This document shows positions 18,195 to 26,443 of a stretch of DNA of 64,000 bases, piece by piece; within the stretch, counting starts at the first letter, position 1, and the number at the start of each line of letters is the position of its first letter. The stretch is from NCBI RefSeq assembly GCF_016900655.1, contig NZ_JACJKH010000004.1:62001-126000 (forward strand). The letters are read 5' to 3'. The position numbers and the translations under genes were made by a program. Under the pieces are notes generated by a model that was not told the origin of the DNA, did no database searches, and saw nothing but the letters and a program-made list of their open reading frames with translations. The stretch comes from Drancourtella massiliensis. GTDB taxonomy: Bacteria > Bacillota > Clostridia > Lachnospirales > Lachnospiraceae.

Positions 18195-18770
18195 ATGGAA
18201 CTGACCTTGATCCGGCATTTTGCAACGGCCGGAAATCTGGAAAAACGATATATCGGAACGACAGACGAACCGATTCTTCCGGTGGCGGAAATAAAGAAGA
18301 TGCCGCGTGCGGAGATTGTCCTGACCAGTCCCATGATACGGTGCCGTCAGACGGCAAAGTTACTTTATCCGGAGGTGGAACAGACCGTATGGGACGGATT
18401 CCGGGAATGTGATTTCGGCGCTTTTGAAGGGAAGAATTATCTGGAACTGACGGGAGATCCTTCCTATCAGGCGTGGATCGATTCCGGAGGAGAACTACCG
18501 TTTCCGGGAGGCGAGTCAAAGGCATCTTTCTGCGAACGGACGCGGGCGACCTTTGAACGGGCCGTGGACAGGCTGATGGAACAGAAGATCGAACGGGCGG
18601 CCATCGTCGCCCACGGAGGCACGCTGATGGCAGTGCTTTCGGCATACGCGGTTCCAAAACAGGGATACTATGAGTGGAGCTGTGGAAACGGATGTGGATA
18701 TCAGGTCCGTATTTTTGAGGACCGGTGGAAAACCGGGGAGAAACAATGTAAGGTGGAAAGAAAACTATGA
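18195..18770 (+). CDS. cobC: Alpha-ribazole phosphatase-like histidine phosphatase CobC
   Basis: The 191-residue protein belongs to the histidine phosphatase superfamily and, by context, removes the phosphate from alpha-ribazole-5'-phosphate or adenosylcobalamin-5'-phosphate. The N-terminal catalytic motif reads LIRHFATAGN instead of the usual RHG(E/Q)T. The likely key residues are otherwise kept: R7-H8, the second Arg in SPMIRCRQTAKLL, the Glu of ECDFGAFEG and the second His in VAHGGT. The Gly-to-Phe change at residue 9 is unusual. The ATG has AACGGAGAAGAACG upstream. The stop overlaps cbiB by four bases. Confidence 0.85.
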   Translation: MELTLIRHFATAGNLEKRYIGTTDEPILPVAEIKKMPRAEIVLTSPMIRCRQTAKLLYPEVEQTVWDGFRECDFGAFEGKNYLELTGDPSYQAWIDSGGELPFPGGESKASFCERTRATFERAVDRLMEQKIERAAIVAHGGTLMAVLSAYAVPKQGYYEWSCGNGCGYQVRIFEDRWKTGEKQCKVERKL

Positions 18771-19741
18771 TTATTTTGGCAGCATGCGCGGCAGGATTTA
18801 TACTGGACCTGTTCTTTGGAGATCCGGCCTGGATCTATCATCCGATACGGATCATCGGACATCTGATCAGCGGACTGGAAAAGAAGCTGTATAAAGAGGG
18901 AACTTCTCCAGAGAGTCTCAGAAGAAGGGGAACGCTTCTCTGGATCGGAACAGCGGGAATTGCAACACTCGTTCCATGCCTCCTTTTGTGGGCGGCCTTT
19001 CAGATTCATCCGGTGCTTTATTTCCTGCTCCAGAGTTTCTGGTGCTGGCAGCTGCTTGCCACAAAGTCTCTGAAGACAGAAAGCATGAAAGTAAAACAGG
19101 CATTGGATACAGGGACGATTGAGGACGGACGAAAGGCCGTGTCCATGATTGTGGGGAGAGATACGAAAAGCCTGACAGAGGAAGGCGTGGTGAAGGCTGC
19201 GGTGGAGACGGTGGCGGAGAACACGTCCGACGGAATTATTGCCCCGCTGTTTTATATGATGATCGGAGGAGCAGGGCTTGGCTTTTTTTATAAAGCGGTC
19301 AACACGATGGACTCCATGGTGGGCTACAAAAACGACCGGTATCTGGATTTTGGCCGGACGGCAGCCAGAATGGATGATCTGTTTAACCTGATTCCGGCAA
19401 GGCTTTCGGCGTTTCTGATGATCGGAGCGGCCGGAATTCTGGGACTGTTTGACAGCAGACATTACAGCATGGCAAATGCATGGAAGATCTACAAGAGGGA
19501 CCGTCACAACCACAAAAGCCCGAATGCGGCTCAGACCGAATCGGTCTGTGCGGGAGCTCTTTCGGTCCGCCTGGCAGGAAATGCGTGGTATTTTGGAAAA
19601 TTGTACGAGAAACCTTATATCGGGGATGACATCCGCCCGATTGAACGGGAGGATATCAGACGGGCAAACCGGCTGCTTTATGGAACGGCCGTACTGGGGC
19701 TGCTGGTTTTCGGGCTGGCAAGGCTGATTGTGATTATATAA
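18767..19741 (+). CDS. cbiB: Adenosylcobinamide-phosphate synthase CbiB
   Basis: CbiB is the membrane amide ligase that attaches (R)-1-amino-2-propanol phosphate to adenosylcobyrate. The 324-residue protein has hydrophobic segments, the N-terminal LDLFFGDPAWIYHPIRIIG, and the conserved ENTSDGIIAPLFYMMIGG and NTMDSMVGYKNDRYLDFG blocks. It lies directly upstream of the PLP decarboxylase that supplies its aminopropanol phosphate substrate. Confidence 0.93.
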   Translation: MIILAACAAGFILDLFFGDPAWIYHPIRIIGHLISGLEKKLYKEGTSPESLRRRGTLLWIGTAGIATLVPCLLLWAAFQIHPVLYFLLQSFWCWQLLATKSLKTESMKVKQALDTGTIEDGRKAVSMIVGRDTKSLTEEGVVKAAVETVAENTSDGIIAPLFYMMIGGAGLGFFYKAVNTMDSMVGYKNDRYLDFGRTAARMDDLFNLIPARLSAFLMIGAAGILGLFDSRHYSMANAWKIYKRDRHNHKSPNAAQTESVCAGALSVRLAGNAWYFGKLYEKPYIGDDIRPIEREDIRRANRLLYGTAVLGLLVFGLARLIVII

Positions 19742-19762
19742 AAGAAAAGCGAGGTGAAGAAC

Positions 19763-20833
19763 ATGCAGGAGCATGGAGGCGATATTTATACAAACGAAGG
19801 ACTGGTTGATTTTTCTGCAAATATCAATCCTCTGGGACCGGGGGAGAAGGTCATGGAGGCACTGAAAAAGAGCCTGGAGAACGTGACTGCCTACCCGGAT
19901 CCGAAATGCAGGGCGCTTCGGGAGGCGGCGGCCAAAAAAGAGGCGACCGTTTCGGAGCACATTATCTGCGGGAATGGGGCGGCCGATCTGATCTATACGA
20001 TGGTACTTGCAGAAAAACCAAAGCGGGCCCTTTTGTGTACGCCGTCCTTTTCCGAATATGAAAAGGCACTTCGCACGGTGGACTGCCGGATCCGGTTTCA
20101 CGAAAGAAAAGAGGAAGAAGGATTTGCCCTGACAAGACGGTACCTGGACGAACTGACAGAGGATCTGGATATGGTATTTTTATGTTCGCCGGACAATCCG
20201 ACCGGCCGGTGCGTGGAAGAATCCCTGCTTCTGGAGATTGTGGAAACGTGTGAAAAGAAGCAGATCCGGCTTGTACTGGACGAGTGCTTTCTTGATTTTA
20301 CCGAGGACGGACCGTGGATTCACCATGAGCTTTTGATCCGGGAAAACCGGATGCTGTTCCTGCTTCGGGCATTTACCAAGATGTTTTCCATACCGGGTGT
20401 ACGAAGCGGATACGGAGTCTGCTCGGATACAGAACTGCTGGAACGGATGCAGAAGTCCAGACAGCCGTGGGCTGTATCTGTCCCGGCGCAGGCGGCCGGA
20501 ACGGCGGCGCTTGCGGACGATCTGCTTCCGGCGGTCACAAGACAGTTGATTGCAGAGGAGCGGCGCCATATCATGGGAGAATTTACCCGGATGGGAATCC
20601 GCTATTATCCGGCAAGTGCCAATTACATTCTGTTTTATAGCGAAATAGATTTTTACGAAGAGTTGAAACAAGAAGGATTTTTGATTCGTGACTGCCGGAA
20701 CTACCGGGGACTTGGGAAAGGCTACTACCGGATCGCGGTGAAAGGACGGGAGGACAATGAGAAGCTTCTTCGTGCTTTCCGGCGGATTATCGAACGAAGA
20801 AAGGAAGAAACATCATGGCAAAGCCAATCATGA
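19763..20833 (+). CDS. cobD: L-threonine-O-3-phosphate decarboxylase CobD (PLP-dependent)
   Basis: The 356-residue protein is a fold-type I PLP enzyme related to histidinol-phosphate aminotransferase. By context it decarboxylates threonine phosphate to aminopropanol phosphate for CbiB. It begins HGGDIYTNEGLVDFSANINPLG, the usual CobD start, and has CSPDNPTGR, LDECFLDF and LLRAFTKMFSIPGVRSGYG with the probable Schiff-base lysine K206. The ATG at 19763 follows GAGGTGAAGAAC; a GTG nine bases earlier is part of that binding site. It overlaps cbiP by 19 bases. Confidence 0.88.
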   Translation: MQEHGGDIYTNEGLVDFSANINPLGPGEKVMEALKKSLENVTAYPDPKCRALREAAAKKEATVSEHIICGNGAADLIYTMVLAEKPKRALLCTPSFSEYEKALRTVDCRIRFHERKEEEGFALTRRYLDELTEDLDMVFLCSPDNPTGRCVEESLLLEIVETCEKKQIRLVLDECFLDFTEDGPWIHHELLIRENRMLFLLRAFTKMFSIPGVRSGYGVCSDTELLERMQKSRQPWAVSVPAQAAGTAALADDLLPAVTRQLIAEERRHIMGEFTRMGIRYYPASANYILFYSEIDFYEELKQEGFLIRDCRNYRGLGKGYYRIAVKGREDNEKLLRAFRRIIERRKEETSWQSQS

Positions 20834-22332
20834 TACAGGGAACCATGTCCAATGCCGGAAAAAGTATTCTGGCGGGAGGACTTTGCAGAGTGTTCCGTCA
20901 GGACGGATATCGGACGGCGCCCTTTAAATCCCAGAATATGGCCTTGAATTCCTTTATCACGGAAGACGGCCTGGAGATGGGAAGAGCACAGGTGATGCAG
21001 GCCGAGGCGGCGGGGATTGCTCCGCGGGTGGAGATGAATCCGGTGCTTCTGAAACCGACAAGTGATACCGGATCGCAGGTCATTGTAAATGGAAAAGTCC
21101 GGGGCGTCATGCCGGCGAAAGAATACTATGCATACAAAAAACAGCTGATCCCGGAGATTCTGCATGCCTACGAGATTCTTGCCGGTGAGCATGACATTAT
21201 CGTGATCGAAGGGGCGGGAAGTCCGGCCGAGATCAACTTAAAACAGGACGATATTGTGAATATGGGACTGGCAAAGATGCTGAAGGCTCCGGTACTTCTC
21301 GTAGGAGACATCGACCGGGGCGGTGTGTTTGCCCAGCTTGCCGGGACCCTTCTTCTTCTGGAAGAGGAAGAACGGAAGATGGTAAAAGGTCTTGTGATCA
21401 ATAAGTTCCGCGGGGATGTGGATATTTTAAAACCGGGGCTTCGGATGCTGGAAGAACGTACCGGGTGTCCGGTCCGGGGAGTGATCCCGTATATGTATCT
21501 GGATATCGACGATGAGGACAGCCTGAGCGAACGCCTTCAGAGCCGGATGCAGAAAGGGAAAATCGACATTGCGGCAGTCCGGTTCCCGAAGATTTCCAAT
21601 TTTACGGATCTGAATGTGCTGTCGTGCTATGAGGGTGTATCGGTCCGGTATGTAGACTGGCCGGGACAGTTTAAAGATCCGGATCTGGTGATTCTTCCGG
21701 GAACCAAAAATACGATGGCGGATCTGAAATGGCTGAAGGAAAGCGGGCTTGCCGGGAAAATCCAGCAGGCAGCTTCGCGGGATGTTCCGGTCATCGGAAT
21801 CTGCGGAGGCTATCAGATGCTTGGGAAAAAACTTTCAGATCCGCAGGGAATGGAAGCCGGGGACGGGGTTCCGATTTCGATGGAAGGACTGGACCTACTT
21901 CCGGTGGAAACCATCTTTACCGGACAGAAAAAAAGAACGAGAGCCGAAGGATTCGTGGCTGCTTCGGATGATTTCTGGGGCGGACTTGGCGGATGCCGGC
22001 TGGAAGGATATGAGATCCACATGGGAGAAACCATTTCTGCCGGAGGTGCTTCGTTTACCGGAATCCGCACGATGCAGGAAGAAGGTGCACGTATGGAGGG
22101 CTGTGTTCAGGGCAGCGTCTGCGGAACCTATCTGCATGGTTTTTTTGATTCGGCGGAGATTTCCGGAAAACTGGTGGAACTTCTGATGAGACGGAAAGGG
22201 CTTCAGGTGGAGGATTTGAAAGTGCTGGATTTCAAAGCATACAAAGAGGAACAGTATGACCAGCTTGCAAAGATGATCCGGGAACATTTGGATATGGATG
22301 CGGTATACCGGATTCTGGAAGAAGGAGTATAA
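20815..22332 (+). CDS. cbiP: Cobyric acid synthase CbiP
   Basis: CbiP (CobQ) performs four glutamine-dependent amidations (b, d, e, g) on adenosylcobyrinate diamide. The 505-residue protein has an N-terminal ATPase domain (MIQGTMSNAGKSILAGGL, FKSQNMALNSFIT, DIDRGGVFAQLAGT) and a C-terminal class I amidotransferase domain with the nucleophile region VIGICGGYQMLGKKLSDP and a late GTYLHGFFDS. The length is standard. It starts inside the end of cobD, and cbiC follows after five bases. Confidence 0.94.
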   Translation: MAKPIMIQGTMSNAGKSILAGGLCRVFRQDGYRTAPFKSQNMALNSFITEDGLEMGRAQVMQAEAAGIAPRVEMNPVLLKPTSDTGSQVIVNGKVRGVMPAKEYYAYKKQLIPEILHAYEILAGEHDIIVIEGAGSPAEINLKQDDIVNMGLAKMLKAPVLLVGDIDRGGVFAQLAGTLLLLEEEERKMVKGLVINKFRGDVDILKPGLRMLEERTGCPVRGVIPYMYLDIDDEDSLSERLQSRMQKGKIDIAAVRFPKISNFTDLNVLSCYEGVSVRYVDWPGQFKDPDLVILPGTKNTMADLKWLKESGLAGKIQQAASRDVPVIGICGGYQMLGKKLSDPQGMEAGDGVPISMEGLDLLPVETIFTGQKKRTRAEGFVAASDDFWGGLGGCRLEGYEIHMGETISAGGASFTGIRTMQEEGARMEGCVQGSVCGTYLHGFFDSAEISGKLVELLMRRKGLQVEDLKVLDFKAYKEEQYDQLAKMIREHLDMDAVYRILEEGV

Positions 22333-22337
22333 AGGAT

Positions 22338-22994
22338 ATGAAAATGGAACTGGAACAGATTCTGCCGGGAGAGATCGAGCGCAGAAGTTTTGAGATTATT
22401 ACAGAAGAACTCGGTGGAAAAATCTTCCCTGAGGGGCAGGAGGATATCATCAAACGGGTGATCCACACGACAGCAGATTTTGAATACGCGGATACAATGA
22501 CATTTTCGCCGGATGCGGTATCTTCTGCTCTTGGGGCATTGACAGACCGGGGGAATACGGTCATTGTGACTGACACCAATATGACCCGTTCCGGAATTCA
22601 CAAAGCGTCTCTGGAGAAACTGGGAATAGAAGCCGTCTGCTATATGGCGGATCCGGACGTAGCCGAAGAAGCAAAAAGAGAAGGGACAACCAGAGCGGCT
22701 GCCAGTATGAAAAAGGCGGCAGACATGGCGCAGAAGACCGGAAAGCAGATCATCTTTTCGGTAGGAAACGCGCCGACGGCGCTGATCGCCATCGAAGAAC
22801 TGATCCGGGAAGGGTGTGTGCATCCGGCTCTTGTGATCGGAGTTCCGGTAGGATTTGTCAACGTGGTGCAGGCAAAAGAACGGATCATGACCGTGGACGT
22901 GCCGTATATTGTGGCAAAAGGGAGAAAAGGAGGCAGCACGGTTGCGGCGGCCATCCTCAATGCCTTATTATATAAGATTGATAAAGAGCGATAA
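22338..22994 (+). CDS. cbiC: Cobalt-precorrin-8 methylmutase CbiC
   Basis: CbiC moves the methyl group from C-11 to C-12 to form cobyrinate. The 218-residue protein has PGEIERRSFEIITEELG at the N-terminus, KRVIHTTADFEYADTMTFSP with the conserved histidine, VTDTNMTRSGI, FSVGNAPTALIAIEEL and PVGFVNVVQAKERI. Its position near the end of the operon rather than among the other ring enzymes is a matter of local order. GAAGGAGTATAAAGGAT lies upstream of the ATG. Confidence 0.93.
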   Translation: MKMELEQILPGEIERRSFEIITEELGGKIFPEGQEDIIKRVIHTTADFEYADTMTFSPDAVSSALGALTDRGNTVIVTDTNMTRSGIHKASLEKLGIEAVCYMADPDVAEEAKREGTTRAAASMKKAADMAQKTGKQIIFSVGNAPTALIAIEELIREGCVHPALVIGVPVGFVNVVQAKERIMTVDVPYIVAKGRKGGSTVAAAILNALLYKIDKER

Positions 22995-23009
22995 AAGAAG
23001 GAAAAAAGC

Positions 23010-23891
23010 ATGAGAACACACTTGAAAATAGGGAGCAGAGAGAGCGCTCTGGCGGTCAGACAGGCACAGATTGTAAAGGAAGCTCTGGAAAAAGCAAGTC
23101 CCGGGCTTACGATCGAGATTGTGACGATGAAAACGACAGGCGATAAGATCCTCCATAAAAGTCTGGAAAAGATCGGGGGGAAAGGTCTGTTTGTCAAAGA
23201 ACTGGACCGGGCGCTTTTGAATGGGGACATCGATCTTTCAGTTCACAGCCTGAAGGATATGCCGATGGAGATTCCAAAAGAGCTTCCTGTCATTGCGTAT
23301 ACAAAAAGGGAGGACCCGAGAGATGCCCTGATTTTAAAGCCGGGAATTCAGGACCTGAAGGAAGGCGGAATCATAGGCTCTTCCAGCAGAAGACGGTCTC
23401 TGCAGGCAGGAAAGCTGTATCCAAAGTGCAGTTTTAAAAATATCCGGGGAAATGTCCAGACAAGGCTGTTCAAGCTGGAGCATGAGGAATATGACGCGAC
23501 GATTCTGGCTCTTGCAGGACTGAAACGGCTGGGAATGGAGGGCCTTGTCTCCCGTATCTTTTCCGTGGATGAAATGATTCCCTCCGCAGGACAGGGGATT
23601 CTGGCAGTGCAGGGGAGAAAAGGAGAAAAGATACCGGGAATTGAGGCAGTGGACTGTTCCGACAGCCGGTTTGCGGCAAAGGCGGAGCGCGGATTTGTCC
23701 GGTATCTGAACGGAGGATGCACGTCTCCGGTTGCAGCCTATGCCGAGACTTCCGGAAATGAAATCCGGATCCGGGGGCTTTACTATCACGAAGAAACCGG
23801 GCAGTTCGAGGCGGGCATGATCTCCGGAGAAAAGCACAAGGGCGAAATACTGGCGGAGAGACTTGCCAGAAGTCTGAAAGGGAGATTTTAG
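23010..23891 (+). CDS. hemC: Hydroxymethylbilane synthase (porphobilinogen deaminase)
   Basis: HemC polymerises four porphobilinogen units to hydroxymethylbilane on a dipyrromethane cofactor. The 293-residue protein has LKIGSRESALAVRQAQIV, HSLKDMPMEIP, GSSSRRRSLQ and the cofactor-binding cysteine C237 in LNGGCTSPVAAYAE. Placement directly after the cobalamin genes means the first tetrapyrrole steps present here are likely under the same riboswitch. hemA, hemL and hemB are not in the window. Confidence 0.94.
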   Translation: MRTHLKIGSRESALAVRQAQIVKEALEKASPGLTIEIVTMKTTGDKILHKSLEKIGGKGLFVKELDRALLNGDIDLSVHSLKDMPMEIPKELPVIAYTKREDPRDALILKPGIQDLKEGGIIGSSSRRRSLQAGKLYPKCSFKNIRGNVQTRLFKLEHEEYDATILALAGLKRLGMEGLVSRIFSVDEMIPSAGQGILAVQGRKGEKIPGIEAVDCSDSRFAAKAERGFVRYLNGGCTSPVAAYAETSGNEIRIRGLYYHEETGQFEAGMISGEKHKGEILAERLARSLKGRF

Positions 23892-23894
23892 AAG

Positions 23895-25430
23895 ATGGAA
23901 GAGAAAAAATGCGGAAAAGTCTGGATAGCCGGGGCAGGTCCCGGGGATGCAGGACTTCTGACGGTGAAAACGGCATCCTTGATTAAAGAGGCGGATGCAG
24001 TCGTTTATGACGCCCTGATCAGTGCGGAAATACTGAGCCTGATTCCGGAGAAGACGGAGAAAATCAATGTGGGAAAACGGGCGGACCACCATCTGGTTCC
24101 GCAGAAGGAGATCAATCAGATTCTGGTTAACCTCGCAAAAGAAGGAAAGCAGGTACTCCGCTTAAAGGGCGGGGATCCCTTTGTGTTTGGAAGAGGCGGG
24201 GAAGAGGCGGAATTTCTGGTGCAGGAAGACATCGATTTTGAGATTGTGCCGGGCATCACCTCCAGCGTGGCGGTTCCTGCCTATGCGGGAATTCCGGTTA
24301 CCCACCGGGACTATACGTCATCCTTCCATGTGATTACAGGACATGCAAGAAAGGGCGGAGAATCCAGAATTGATTACGAGGCACTGGCGCGTCTGGATGC
24401 TACCCTTGTTTTTCTGATGGGAGTTACGGCACTTCCGGAGATCTGTGAAAAGCTTAGAATGGCGGGTATGCCGGATGACACTCCGGCGGCGGTGATCCAG
24501 GAGGGAACGCTGGCCTGTCAGAAAAAGGTTGTCTCGGATCTTCAAAATCTTCCAGGGAGAGTGCAGGAAGAGAAGATTCAGGCGCCGGCGGTGATTGTAG
24601 TGGGTAAAGTATGTGCCCTGTCAGAAAGCTTTTCGTGGGCGGAGCAAAGACCTCTTGGAGGAAGACAGATTCTCATCACACGACCAAGGAGCCAGGGGCA
24701 GACATTTGCGAGGACACTTCGCGGACTGGGAGCCCAGGTCATTGAATTTCCATCGATCCAGGTAGAGCCGCTGCAGGGAAAGAGAGAAAAGGAAAGGATC
24801 CTTACGGCACTGAAAGAGATCCGAAACCGGAAAACAGGAACATCCTGGATCGTGTTCACCAGCGCAGCAGGAGTAAGGAGCTTTTTTAACTTCCTTGAGG
24901 AAATGAATCTGGACATCCGGACACTCTGGGGCAGCAGATTTGCCGTGATCGGAAGCGGAACCGGAAGAGAACTTGGGAAGCGGGGAATCCGACCGGACCT
25001 GATGCCTGACGTCTACGAGGCAGGAAAACTTGGGGAGGCACTTGCCGGACAGACGAAGCCGGGAGACCTTGTGACTGCGTTCCGGGCAAGGGAAGCCTCA
25101 GAAGAACTGTTTCCGCCGGTGCTGAAAACCGGAGCAGAGTGCGTGGATATTCCGGTCTATGAAACAGGGACCGGGGCGGACGATGCATGGACCGAAAAGA
25201 TTGTGGCGCAGTTTCAGGAAGGAAAGATTGATCTGGTGACATTTACAAGCGCTTCCACGGTCCGGGGATTTGAAAGAACGATGCAGGGAAAGGTAGATCC
25301 CGGTAGAATTTTTGCTCTTTGTATCGGGAGAAAAACCGAAGAAGAGGCAAAGCGATGGGGGATGCACACGGCTGTGGCAGAAGAGGCAACCGTGGAGAGC
25401 ATGACAGAAAAAATACTGGAGATACTTTAA
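23895..25430 (+). CDS. cobA-hemD: Fused uroporphyrinogen-III C-methyltransferase / uroporphyrinogen-III synthase
   Basis: A 511-residue fusion. Residues 1 to about 245 are the SAM-dependent uroporphyrinogen-III methyltransferase (VWIAGAGPGDAGLLTVK, VVYDALIS, LRLKGGDPFVFGRGGEE, VPGITSSVAVPAYAGIPVTHR) that makes precorrin-2. From about residue 255 (GRQILITRPRSQGQTFARTL) it is a HemD uroporphyrinogen-III synthase (VFTSAAGVRSFF, VTFTSASTVRGF). The fusion is common in Clostridia. It is the last gene of the run and a strong hairpin follows. A precorrin-2 dehydrogenase, needed before cobalt insertion, is not present nearby. Confidence 0.94.
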   Translation: MEEKKCGKVWIAGAGPGDAGLLTVKTASLIKEADAVVYDALISAEILSLIPEKTEKINVGKRADHHLVPQKEINQILVNLAKEGKQVLRLKGGDPFVFGRGGEEAEFLVQEDIDFEIVPGITSSVAVPAYAGIPVTHRDYTSSFHVITGHARKGGESRIDYEALARLDATLVFLMGVTALPEICEKLRMAGMPDDTPAAVIQEGTLACQKKVVSDLQNLPGRVQEEKIQAPAVIVVGKVCALSESFSWAEQRPLGGRQILITRPRSQGQTFARTLRGLGAQVIEFPSIQVEPLQGKREKERILTALKEIRNRKTGTSWIVFTSAAGVRSFFNFLEEMNLDIRTLWGSRFAVIGSGTGRELGKRGIRPDLMPDVYEAGKLGEALAGQTKPGDLVTAFRAREASEELFPPVLKTGAECVDIPVYETGTGADDAWTEKIVAQFQEGKIDLVTFTSASTVRGFERTMQGKVDPGRIFALCIGRKTEEEAKRWGMHTAVAEEATVESMTEKILEIL

Positions 25431-25469
25431 GGATTCCGGGAAAAGAAGGATAGATTTACAGTAAGTGAA

Positions 25470-25535
25470 AGAGACACTTCTGTAGAATTCGGGCTTTTTA
25501 AGCCTGTATTCTGCAGGAGTGTCTCTTTTTTTCTT
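25470..25535 (+). terminator. Intrinsic terminator ending the cobalamin operon (possibly bidirectional)
   Basis: A long stem pairs AGAGACACTTCTGTAGAAT and GGGCTT with AAGCCT and ATTCTGCAGGAGTGTCTCT with few mismatches, followed by a run of T residues. It lies between the end of the cobalamin genes and the convergent Uma2 gene, so it may stop both transcripts. Confidence 0.85.
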
Positions 25536-25561
25536 TTCTCTTTTTTTTCAGCTCTTTACAT

Positions 25562-26104
25562 CTACAAAAGCTCTGCAAGGCAGATGTTCAAACCTTTCAA
25601 AACCCTTGCTTCGATAAAATCGGCAAAGGCATATTGTACAGAGTCTTCCTGATCGCCGAAGTAATAGACCTGCACGGTTTCCTGCATTGGATTTACGATC
25701 CAGTATTCGCGTACTCCGGCAGTACGGTATTTGAAGAGTTTGGTCAGATAGTCCATCTTCTGGCTGCCGGGTGATGCTACTTCTATGATCCAGTCCGGCG
25801 CACCTGCGCATCCGCGGTCTGTGAGTTTGCCGGCATCACAAATGACGCTGATATCCGGTTCCACATAAGTTTTGTCATCTTCGTTTAAAAGCACGGCAAA
25901 CGGAGCGATAAATGATCTGCAGTCTCCGCCGTTTGCCTTGATGTGGCTGTGAATCGCGGCAAAGAGTTCACCTACGATCTCCTGATGTATCCGGCTGGGC
26001 GGAGCCATCATATACAGGGTGCCGTCGATCAGTTCGGCACGTTCTCCTTCCGGGAGGGAATAGATATCATTGATCGTGTAATTGTGCTCTTCTGGTAATG
26101 GCAT
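25562..26104 (-). CDS. Uma2 family endonuclease-like protein
   Basis: This 180-residue protein matches the Uma2 (DUF820) family, which has a PD-(D/E)xK restriction-endonuclease-like fold. It shows the family's GERAELIDGTLYMMAPPSRIHQEIVGEL start, a YVEPDISVI acidic motif and WIIEVASPGSQKMDYLTKLFKYRTAGVREYWIV, with Asp, Glu and Lys positioned as in the family active site. The biological role of Uma2 proteins is not established. It has its own promoter and an AAAGGATG ribosome binding site, and it is convergent with the cobalamin operon. No methyltransferase or partner gene is adjacent. Confidence 0.85.
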   Translation of the reverse strand: MPLPEEHNYTINDIYSLPEGERAELIDGTLYMMAPPSRIHQEIVGELFAAIHSHIKANGGDCRSFIAPFAVLLNEDDKTYVEPDISVICDAGKLTDRGCAGAPDWIIEVASPGSQKMDYLTKLFKYRTAGVREYWIVNPMQETVQVYYFGDQEDSVQYAFADFIEARVLKGLNICLAELL

Positions 26105-26154
26105 AAGATCATCCTTTCTATGTTAAAAATCGGAAAAAATATGCTGATATTCTT

Positions 26155-26183
26155 ATTATACCCGGGCGAGAAGGAGAAGTAAA
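26155..26183 (-). promoter_or_regulatory. Probable promoter of the Uma2 gene
   Basis: Read on the minus strand, TTTACT (26178-26183) and TATAAT (26155-26160) are separated by 17 bases, about 50 bases before the Uma2 start codon. Confidence 0.6.
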
Positions 26184-26367
26184 CGGAGACCGGAAAATTT
26201 ACCGGGAATCTCATGGAATATGAGCATACTTTGTTGACTAGTGAAATAGAAATATGTTTACTACAGAAATGCGTGAATTGTTAATATAAAAACGAACTAA
26301 ATTTGTGCAAAATGTACAAAATAGAAAAGTAAAAAATAGTTAATATAGAGAAAATGCGTGTGCTGGA

Positions 26368-26407
26368 GTAAAATAATGTTTACTTTTACCAAGTAAAATG
26401 CTATATT
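26368..26407 (+). promoter_or_regulatory. Promoter with embedded palindromic operator upstream of the GH2/GH65 sugar locus
   Basis: TTTACT at 26379-26384 and TATATT at 26402-26407 have a 17-base spacer, and TGC before the -10 gives an extended -10. The spacer contains the inverted repeat TTTTACCAAGTAAAA (26384-26398), and a second dyad GTAAAATAATGTTTAC (26368-26383) covers the -35. A regulator bound here would block RNA polymerase. The LacI-family protein encoded at 36713 is the natural candidate, but this is inference. The rest of the 26105-26443 gap is AT-rich and shows no gene. Confidence 0.6.
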
Positions 26408-26443
26408 AATTTTACCTAATAAAGCGAAAGGGAGGAAAACAAA

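Noticed and set aside
18701-20101. A 466-codon open frame on the minus strand
   Set aside because: It is antisense to cbiB and cobD, both well supported, and its His/Cys/Arg-rich product has no recognisable motif.
26221-26262. Promoter with TTGACT at 26234
   Set aside because: No acceptable -10 occurs at 16-19 bases; the TTTACT/TATATT pair at 26379-26407 is better placed.
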